DNA of 7,577 nt, taken from NCBI GenBank assembly GCA_947627335.1, contig CANQVQ010000077.1, positions 1 through 7,577 of the forward strand, given 5' to 3'. Both the position numbers and the translations under genes were made by a program. The first letter of the stretch is position 1; each line of letters begins with the position of its first letter. Positions 1-4,339 of this stretch are shown piece by piece. The notes under the pieces are model-generated. The model made no database searches and was not told the origin of the DNA. It was given only the letters and a program-made list of their open reading frames with translations. Origin of the DNA: an uncultured Clostridia bacterium. GTDB taxonomy: Bacteria > Bacillota > Clostridia > Oscillospirales > CAG-382.

Positions 1-393
1 CCCCTCCGCCAGCCGCTTGCCGACGCATTCCTCCTGCAGGAGCGCCATGAGCAAATGCTCCGCGCCGATAAGCGCGTTCCGCCCGTTCCCGCGCACCAGC
101 AGCGACGCCCGCATGAGGATCCGACGGCAGGTCGGCGTCAGATCCTCGGTCGTGACCGTACTGCGCATCCCGGTGCCGACGATGCCGACGATCCGACGGC
201 GCAGCTCCGACTCGGTCACCCCGCGTTCGGTCAGCAGACGCGACGCGGAACTCTCCCGCTCCGCGACGATCCCGGCGAGCAGATGCTCGCTGCCGATATA
301 GGTATGCCCCAATTCCTTGGCGAGCGAAAGCGCCGTCCCCAGCGCCCGCTTCGCGCTGTCGGAAAATCGTTTGGTCAGGTCACTCAACTTCAA
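1..393 (-). CDS. ClpC-type Clp/Hsp100 ATPase, N-terminal domain (partial, runs off left edge)
   Basis: Reading leftwards from a TTG codon at 393-391, 131 residues are visible before the window ends. They form the double Clp N-domain repeat of ClpC/ClpA-type AAA+ unfoldases: the repeat mark GSEHLL is at residues 34-39 and recurs as GAEHLL at 110-115, each preceded by a helix like those of ClpC (AKELGHTYIG, NALIG). In ClpC this domain binds adaptors and substrates and passes them to the ATPase rings, which thread them into ClpP in the cytoplasm. The TTG start is chosen because AAAGGAGA lies five bases upstream on the minus strand, and the protein begins like family members (LTKRFSDSAKRAL). No ctsR, mcsA or mcsB gene lies upstream, unlike the Bacillus operon; the neighbour on that side is divergent. 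The ATPase domains are outside the window, so a short stand-alone N-domain protein (ClpS2/ClpN-like) cannot be excluded. Confidence 0.88.
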   Translation of the reverse strand, partial: MKLSDLTKRFSDSAKRALGTALSLAKELGHTYIGSEHLLAGIVAERESSASRLLTERGVTESELRRRIVGIVGTGMRSTVTTEDLTPTCRRILMRASLLVRGNGRNALIGAEHLLMALLQEECVGKRLAEG

Positions 394-397
394 GCAA

Positions 398-405
398 TCT
401 CCTTT
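398..405 (-). promoter_or_regulatory. Ribosome binding site deciding the TTG start of the clp gene
   Basis: Read on the minus strand this is AAAGGAGA, a near-perfect complement to the 16S rRNA tail. It ends four to five bases before the TTG codon at 393. A second in-frame TTG two codons further on is also possible, but its spacing is less good. Confidence 0.75.
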
Positions 406-409
406 CGCT

Positions 410-440
410 CGGCTCCTACGCCGAATCGGCGCAAAAGCCG
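410..440. repeat. 31-bp imperfect palindrome in the clp leader
   Basis: Two nested inverted repeats share one centre at base 425. The outer arms are CGGCT at 410-414 and AGCCG at 436-440. The inner arms are CGCCGA at 419-424 and TCGGCG at 426-431. They are separated by symmetric four-base mismatched segments. The element ends five bases upstream of the clp Shine-Dalgarno sequence on the minus strand. It could fold in RNA as a stem with a 4x4 internal loop, or act on DNA as an operator for a dimeric repressor. It matches neither CIRCE nor the CtsR heptad repeat as I know them. The function is not known. Confidence 0.55.
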
Positions 441-488
441 CGATGTTACATCCTATGAAAAAAATTTGAAAAGGTTCCGTTTACCCCC

Positions 489-517
489 TTTACTTTCCGG
501 TTGGTTTCCGCTATAAT
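489..517 (+). promoter_or_regulatory. Sigma-A-like promoter of the membrane protein gene
   Basis: A perfect -10 box TATAAT at 512-517 lies 17 bp downstream of TTTACT at 489-494, which matches four of six positions of the -35 consensus. An A/T-rich tract at 457-473 just upstream could act as an UP element. Transcription would begin near 524, giving a leader of about 28 bases before the ATG at 552. The promoter shows that the gene does not start at the earlier in-frame TTG at 501, which lies inside the promoter. Confidence 0.75.
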
Positions 518-551
518 GAAAATACGAACCAGAGGAAAGGGGGGAATAGCC

Positions 552-1331
552 ATGCCCGCATCCGGCAATTCCGAAAGACCGGCGCGGAAAAAACCGACGC
601 AAGGCAAGCCCGCGCAGAGCAGACCGGCGCAGAGCAAGCCCGTGCGCAAACCGAACCGAAAGCGTTCGCTTTCCGCGGGAGAGAAGCGGGGCGCCCAGCT
701 CCTGCTCGCCATTCTCACGGTCGCGTTGGTCCTCTACGTCGTCGTCGTGTTGATTATCGCCGTCTTTCTCTGGTATTCATTCGGTACGACGCCGAAAAAT
801 ACCGCTCTTTACGAATTGGAGCTGCTCGAAAGCGACGGAGAGACCAGAATCAAGTCCTACTCGGTCAATCAGGCGAACAACCGCTACGGACTGTATATCC
901 CCTATTCCGTCCTCGCCGGACCCTGCTCGTTCGGCGTGGCGGGGGACGGCGAACAGATCACGCTGTTCCTCCCCGGGGAGGACGGGGAGACCGGCAGTAT
1001 CCAGTGCAGTCGGGATTCCTCCCTCGTGCGCATCAACGGCAGCCCGGTGCGGCTCGCGTCGCCGATCCTGTTTGAAGGGGACGACTACCTGCTCCCGGTT
1101 TCCCTGCTGGAGAATTACATCACCGGTCTGACCGTGCGGTACGACGACGAGGAAAAGGTCTGCTCCGTCACCCTGCCGAAAACCCCGGTCTTCGTGCTGA
1201 AACAGCACCGCCCGACGCCGTCCGCCCCCTGCACGGACGAGCAGCTCGCCCTCGCCGAACGCAGCAGCTCGCAGACCGCGGACACCTCGTCCGACACATC
1301 AAGTCAGACCTCCTCCGACGGAAATGCGTAA
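552..1331 (+). CDS. Single-pass membrane protein with basic repeat tail and stalk-like extracellular domain, function unknown
   Basis: The protein has 259 residues and I do not recognise a named family. The ATG at 552 is chosen because AAAGGGGGG lies seven bases upstream and the promoter is at 489-517. Residues 9-47 are highly basic and include about four tandem five-residue units of the K/R-P-x-Q-x type. Residues 48-75 form one strong hydrophobic membrane helix with the basic side facing the cytoplasm. Residues about 80-220 would be outside the cell. Within them, residues 159-208 (VRINGSPVRL, then LLPVSLLENY, then LTVRYDDEEKVCSV) resemble the beta-strand pattern of the copper-amine-oxidase N-terminal-like or stalk domain (PF07833 type) found in many Bacillota surface proteins; this resemblance is tentative. 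Residues 237-259 are a Ser/Thr-rich low-complexity tail. The gene diverges from clp and has no terminator before the rubredoxin promoter. A role at the cell surface is inferred only. Confidence 0.82.
   Translation: MPASGNSERPARKKPTQGKPAQSRPAQSKPVRKPNRKRSLSAGEKRGAQLLLAILTVALVLYVVVVLIIAVFLWYSFGTTPKNTALYELELLESDGETRIKSYSVNQANNRYGLYIPYSVLAGPCSFGVAGDGEQITLFLPGEDGETGSIQCSRDSSLVRINGSPVRLASPILFEGDDYLLPVSLLENYITGLTVRYDDEEKVCSVTLPKTPVFVLKQHRPTPSAPCTDEQLALAERSSSQTADTSSDTSSQTSSDGNA
591..650 (+). repeat. Degenerate 15-bp tandem repeat coding for K/R-P-x-Q-x units
   Basis: Four consecutive 15-bp units begin at 591, 606, 621 and 636. They encode KPTQG, KPAQS, RPAQS and KPVRK, residues 14-33 of the membrane protein. 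The two middle units are the most alike at DNA level. They extend the positively charged cytoplasmic tail, and slippage could change their copy number. Confidence 0.6.
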
Positions 1332-1349
1332 AAATTTCCGCTCAGGCTC

Positions 1350-1378
1350 TTGACAAGACCTTTCGGTTGTGCTATGCT
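1350..1378 (+). promoter_or_regulatory. Strong extended -10 promoter of the rubredoxin gene
   Basis: A perfect TTGACA at 1350-1355 and TATGCT at 1373-1378 are separated by exactly 17 bp. The spacer ends in TGC, giving the extended -10 motif TGnTATGCT. Transcription should begin near 1385, about 29 bases before the ATG at 1414. The promoter begins 19 bases after the stop codon of the upstream gene, so rubredoxin can be expressed independently. Confidence 0.85.
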
Positions 1379-1413
1379 ATGGCGTAAAATATCACGCAGG
1401 AAAGGATACCGAT

Positions 1414-1575
1414 ATGAAATACGTTTGTGAACTTTGCGGCTGGGAATACGACGAGGAGGTCGGCTCCCCGGACAACGGCATCGAACCGGGCACCAGTTTT
1501 GAGGACCTGCCGGAGGACTTCGTCTGCCCGCTCTGCGGCGCCGGTAAGGAAGATTTCGAGAAAGCCGAAGGCTAA
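1414..1575 (+). CDS. Rubredoxin
   Basis: This is a complete 53-residue rubredoxin, the usual length for the small clostridial type. It carries one electron in the cytoplasm on a single iron held by four cysteines. The ligands are visible as C5-x-x-C8-G-W and C38-P-L-C41-G-A. The family core PGTSFEDLPEDFVCPLCG is intact, with Phe36 where many rubredoxins have Trp. The ATG at 1414 is preceded by AAAGGA with seven-base spacing; upstream in-frame codons would lie in the promoter. In anaerobes rubredoxin usually feeds oxygen- or peroxide-reducing enzymes (rubrerythrin, flavodiiron proteins, superoxide reductase). None of these is beside it here, so its partner must be encoded elsewhere. Its own promoter and a terminator make it probably monocistronic. 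Confidence 0.97.
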   Translation: MKYVCELCGWEYDEEVGSPDNGIEPGTSFEDLPEDFVCPLCGAGKEDFEKAEG

Positions 1576-1587
1576 AAAGGAAAAAGC

Positions 1588-1622
1588 GAAGGGGCAAGGT
1601 CGTTCGTGCCTTCCCCCTTTTT
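1588..1622 (+). terminator. Intrinsic terminator after rubredoxin
   Basis: GGGG at 1591-1594 pairs with CCCC at 1614-1617 and AAGG at 1596-1599 pairs with CCTT at 1609-1612, with one C-C mismatch between them and a loop of about seven to nine bases. Five T residues follow at 1618-1622. It lies 13 bases after the rubredoxin stop codon. Some read-through may supply the glycosyltransferase gene, for which I see no separate promoter. Confidence 0.7.
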
Positions 1623-1643
1623 CTTGCCTTCCTTTTCGGCAAG
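1623..1643 (+). other. Second small hairpin before the glycosyltransferase ribosome binding site
   Basis: CTTGCC at 1623-1628 and GGCAAG at 1638-1643 form a perfect six-base stem with a nine-base loop. It begins directly after the T tract of the rubredoxin terminator and ends eight bases before the AGGAGG at 1651. The CTTGCC arm could instead pair with GGCAAG at 1593-1598 inside the terminator stem. Whether this is regulatory is unknown. Confidence 0.4.
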
Positions 1644-1650
1644 ATCCGAC

Positions 1651-1656
1651 AGGAGG
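1651..1656 (+). promoter_or_regulatory. Consensus ribosome binding site fixing the glycosyltransferase start
   Basis: A perfect AGGAGG is followed seven bases later by ATG at 1664. The reading frame stays open far upstream, through the rubredoxin gene in another frame. This site shows that the upstream part is not translated in that frame. Confidence 0.85.
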
Positions 1657-1663
1657 TCCCGGA

Positions 1664-3253
1664 ATGCCCGAAAAACCGTTCTCCGCGAAGCGCGAACGGC
1701 TGATGCTTGCGGTCCTGCTTTGCGTCCTGCTCGCCGCCTACGCGCTCGTCGGAACCAAAAAAGCATACCTGCACATGGACGAGGCGTACTCCCTCGGTCT
1801 TTGCCAATACGACCGCGTCGACCTGACGGAAAACCCGGATTTCTATGACGTCTGGCACGGCGCGGACTACTACGCGGACTACCTGTCCCTCGGCAAGGAC
1901 CAACGCGGCGACCTGAACGCGGTCTACGCCAATCAACGCGACGACGTACATCCCCCGCTCTACTACCTCCTGCTGCGGTTGTTTCTGAACCTTGCGCCCG
2001 GGCAGGTCGCGTTCTGGACGGGGATCCTGCTCAACCTGCTGCTGCAGATCCCGACGGTGCTTCTGCTGTACGCGATCTGCAAGCGCCTGTTTTCCCGCCC
2101 GGGGACCGCGTTCGCCTTTACCGCGATCGCGTCCCTGACCATGGCGGCCTTCTCGTCGGTGGTGTTTCTCCGTATGTACGCCCTGACCGCGGTCTGGGTC
2201 CTGCTGACGCTCTGGCTGCACCTGCGCGTCGGCGAACGGGAAACGCTCTATCCGCTCCTGCCCGCCGTCGGGCTGACCGCCCTGCTCGGGTCGCTGACGC
2301 ATTACTACTACCTGCTCTTTCTCGCGCCGCTTGCCCTGCTGACCGTCGTGCGGCTCGCACAGGAAAAGCGGAAGCGGGAGCTGGTCTTCTACCTGCTGAC
2401 GCTCGCCGCCGCAGGGGTCGCGTCCGTCGCGGTCTTTCCGTTCTCGTTCCTGCACCTGTTCTTCGGCGATCGCGGACAGGAGGCGCTGCAAAGCGTGTTC
2501 CACCCGCTTCTGCGCCTCCTCAACGTCAAGTATTCCGTCCTTGCGCTGGATCGCTACGCGTTCAACCGCACGCTGCTCCCGATGCTCCTCGTCGGCGCCG
2601 GATGCGCGATCTACGCCCGCATTCGCCGCAAAAAACGGGGTGCGGCGGTCTTTCCCCGCGATAAAGCGTTTCAGACCGTCGCCCTCCCCGTCGCCTTTTA
2701 CACGCTGTCCGTCGCGCTCCTTTCCCCGTACGGGACGCTGCGGTACTACCTGCCGGTGTGCGGACTGCTGACCGTTTTGGTGGGTTCCGCCTTCCTGCGA
2801 CTGCTCGCCGGCGTCCTGAAGCCGCGTTCCGTCTGCGCACTGCTCTCCCTGCTGCTGGCGCTGTCCGTCGCGCTCCCCGCCGTCTTCGGGGACGAACCGG
2901 AGACCCTGTACGCCGAGCGGCGGGAGACCGTTTCGCGGATAAAGGACGCGCACGCCCTGCCCGCCGTCTGCTGCGTGGATTCCCGCTGCGACCGGTTCCT
3001 CGACGACGTGTACCTGTTCACCCTGCTCGACGCCTCCTGCGTCACGCTTGACCCCGCCTGCACGGAGGACGCGTTCCGACAGATCTTCGACGGGCAGGAT
3101 ACGTCCGACGGGGTGCTGGTGTTCCGCTTCCGCGGCGAGGACGCCCCTTTCCCGCAGACGGTGCAGTCCGCGTTCGGCTTTTCCGAATGCCGCCTGCTCG
3201 CGAAATTGGAATTCTATGACGTCTATTACGTCGGGAACAAACCCGAACCGTAA
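1664..3253 (+). CDS. Polytopic membrane glycosyltransferase, GT-C fold (ArnT/PMT-like, GT39-related)
   Basis: The protein has 529 residues with about ten or more hydrophobic membrane segments, typical of GT-C enzymes that take sugar from a polyprenyl-phosphate donor on the outer face of the membrane. The first membrane helix (about 12-30) is followed by HMDEAYS at 37-43; the Asp-Glu pair D39-E40 is the usual catalytic/metal site of the first external loop. HPPLYY at 96-101 is the characteristic ArnT/PMT_2 motif. Further family-like marks are FLRMYAL at 168-174, LTHYYYLLF at 211-219 and LRYYLPV at 359-365. Residues about 410-529 form a soluble, probably external tail. The start is set by AGGAGG at 1651. 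No polyprenyl-phosphate sugar synthase lies nearby, so the sugar and acceptor (teichoic acid, polysaccharide, protein or lipid) cannot be named. It lies 88 bp after rubredoxin, behind a terminator, and converges on the DUF362 gene. Confidence 0.88.
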   Translation: MPEKPFSAKRERLMLAVLLCVLLAAYALVGTKKAYLHMDEAYSLGLCQYDRVDLTENPDFYDVWHGADYYADYLSLGKDQRGDLNAVYANQRDDVHPPLYYLLLRLFLNLAPGQVAFWTGILLNLLLQIPTVLLLYAICKRLFSRPGTAFAFTAIASLTMAAFSSVVFLRMYALTAVWVLLTLWLHLRVGERETLYPLLPAVGLTALLGSLTHYYYLLFLAPLALLTVVRLAQEKRKRELVFYLLTLAAAGVASVAVFPFSFLHLFFGDRGQEALQSVFHPLLRLLNVKYSVLALDRYAFNRTLLPMLLVGAGCAIYARIRRKKRGAAVFPRDKAFQTVALPVAFYTLSVALLSPYGTLRYYLPVCGLLTVLVGSAFLRLLAGVLKPRSVCALLSLLLALSVALPAVFGDEPETLYAERRETVSRIKDAHALPAVCCVDSRCDRFLDDVYLFTLLDASCVTLDPACTEDAFRQIFDGQDTSDGVLVFRFRGEDAPFPQTVQSAFGFSECRLLAKLEFYDVYYVGNKPEP

Positions 3254-3295
3254 AAAACACACGGTGTACGCACAAACGCACACCGTGGTTTTTTT
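3252..3295. terminator. Probable bidirectional terminator between convergent genes
   Basis: CACGGTGT at 3260-3267 and ACACCGTG at 3280-3287 form a perfect eight-base stem with a 12-base loop. Seven T residues at 3289-3295 follow on the plus strand, and six A residues at 3252-3257 give a T tract on the minus strand. The A tract can also extend the stem by pairing with the T tract past a one-base bulge. It lies between the glycosyltransferase stop at 3253, whose last base overlaps the A tract, and the DUF362 stop at 3311, and so probably ends both transcripts. Confidence 0.88.
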
Positions 3296-3310
3296 GCTCC
3301 GTCAAGCGCT

Positions 3311-4177
3311 TCACAGCTGGATCAATTCGTATTCCCGCGTACCGAAACCGAGCGCGGCCGCCGCTTCGATCGTATGCACCCCGTGCCGGCTCTCGACGCG
3401 CTCCAGAAAATGCTTTTGTCCCGGGTCGTCCGTCGCCGCGTAGACCAGATCCAGGCACGCCTGGTCGATCGCCACCGGGTCGTCCGACGCGAGGATGCCG
3501 ACGTCCCGCATACACGGGTCCTCCGCGACCGCGCAGCAGTCGCAGTCCACCGACAGGTTCTTCATCACGTTGACGTACAGCAGTTTCCCGCCGAAGAACC
3601 CGACGACCGAGGACGCCGCGTCCGCCATGGATTCCAGGAACGCGTCGTGGTCCGCCGTCCACATCTCCTCCGGGACGCCCGCCCCGTGGATATACGCCTT
3701 GCCGTAGGACGACGCGACGCCGATGGAGAGCTGCTTGAGCGCCCCGCCGTAGCCGCCCATCGGATGCCCCTTGAAATGGGAAAGGACCAGCATGGAATCG
3801 TAGTTTTGCAGGTTTTTCCCGACGAAATTCTTTTGAATGACCCGTCCGTTCGGAATGGCGAGCTCCAGATCCGGTCCCTCCGCGTCCATCAGGTCGAACG
3901 GGAAGTACCGATCCCAACCGTGCAGACGAATGGCTTTGCGATGCTTTTCGGTGGTGTTGCGTTCGCCGTCATAGGCGGTATTGCACTCGACGACCGTCCC
4001 GCCGACCGCATCGACGACCGGTTTCCAGAAGTCCGGGTGCAGGAAGTTCTGGTTGCCGACCTCCCCGGAATGCACCTTGATCGCCACCTTGCCCGGCAGG
4101 GTCTTCCCGAGCGCCCGGTACAGCTCCAGCACCTTCTCCGGCGTGATTTCCTTTGAAAAATAGACCTTTGCGCGCAT
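3311..4177 (-). CDS. DUF362 domain protein without ferredoxin domain
   Basis: This is a complete 288-residue protein made almost wholly of the DUF362 domain (PF04015). The family is linked to iron-sulphur proteins but has no firmly established reaction. Marks seen are the N-terminal KVAIKVHSGEVGNQNFLHP region (30-48), SHFKGHPMGGYGGALKQLSIG (133-153), and the C-terminal DVGILASDDPVAIDQACLDLV block (225-245). Cysteines cluster at 212, 214, 215 and 222 (DCDCC then PC), with others at 65 and 241; such a cluster could hold a metal or cluster. Many DUF362 proteins carry an added 4Fe-4S ferredoxin domain; none is present here. There is no signal peptide, so it is probably cytoplasmic. The ATG at 4177 has AAAGGAGA seven bases upstream and a consensus promoter at 4227-4255. 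The gene appears monocistronic, divergent from the ABC exporter operon. The substrate is unknown. Confidence 0.92.
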   Translation of the reverse strand: MRAKVYFSKEITPEKVLELYRALGKTLPGKVAIKVHSGEVGNQNFLHPDFWKPVVDAVGGTVVECNTAYDGERNTTEKHRKAIRLHGWDRYFPFDLMDAEGPDLELAIPNGRVIQKNFVGKNLQNYDSMLVLSHFKGHPMGGYGGALKQLSIGVASSYGKAYIHGAGVPEEMWTADHDAFLESMADAASSVVGFFGGKLLYVNVMKNLSVDCDCCAVAEDPCMRDVGILASDDPVAIDQACLDLVYAATDDPGQKHFLERVESRHGVHTIEAAAALGFGTREYELIQL

Positions 4178-4226
4178 ACGTCCGTCTCCTTTGCGATTTT
4201 TTGTTTCCGTGCGTTTTTACAACTCC

Positions 4227-4255
4227 AGCATACCACGTCCCGCCGGTTTTGTCAA
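4227..4255 (-). promoter_or_regulatory. Sigma-A-like promoter of the DUF362 gene
   Basis: On the minus strand, a perfect TTGACA (plus-strand 4250-4255) is separated by exactly 17 bp from TATGCT (plus-strand 4227-4232). Transcription would begin near 4220, about 43 bases before the ATG at 4177. The two boxes equal those of the rubredoxin promoter. Confidence 0.85.
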
Positions 4256-4275
4256 GAAAAATTTGCCGAACGGAT

Positions 4276-4304
4276 TTGACATTTCCCGCGAAATGGTGTA
4301 TACT
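4276..4304 (+). promoter_or_regulatory. Sigma-A-like promoter of the ABC exporter operon
   Basis: A perfect TTGACA at 4276-4281 is followed after exactly 17 bp by TATACT at 4299-4304, one mismatch from consensus. Transcription would start near 4311, giving a leader of only about 29 bases, too short for a leader-peptide attenuator like that of Bacillus bmrBCD. Its -35 box lies 20 bp from the -35 box of the divergent DUF362 promoter. Confidence 0.87.
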
Positions 4305-4339
4305 GAACAGGATTTCGGGAACCGAGGTGAATGACCCGG

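Noticed and set aside
394..488. A clear minus-strand promoter, CtsR box or CIRCE element for the clp gene
   Set aside because: Only weak boxes are visible (for example TAGGAT at about 449-454 on the minus strand, without a good -35), and neither operator pattern is present. The promoter cannot be placed with confidence.
501..551. An N-terminal extension of the membrane protein gene from a TTG at 501
   Set aside because: The extension covers the TATAAT box and the ribosome binding site, and the ATG at 552 has ideal spacing from AAAGGGGGG.
1369..1413. A 15-residue extension of rubredoxin
   Set aside because: It begins inside the -10 region, and rubredoxins normally start right at MKYVC as the ATG at 1414 gives.
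1841..1853. An exact 13-base repeat (TTCTATGACGTCT) at 1841 and again at 3212
   Set aside because: Both copies encode FYDV within the same protein, lack flanking similarity, and are probably chance from shared codon use.
1304..3283. A 659-codon open frame on the minus strand across the rubredoxin and glycosyltransferase genes
   Set aside because: Its translation is Arg/Gln/Glu-rich with no domain, and it mirrors two clear plus-strand genes. It also runs through the rubredoxin promoter and terminator. It is a by-product of high GC content.
4305..4339. A leader peptide or attenuator for the ABC operon, as in bmrBCD
   Set aside because: The leader from the predicted start near 4311 is only about 29 bases, with no hairpin and no separate small open frame.
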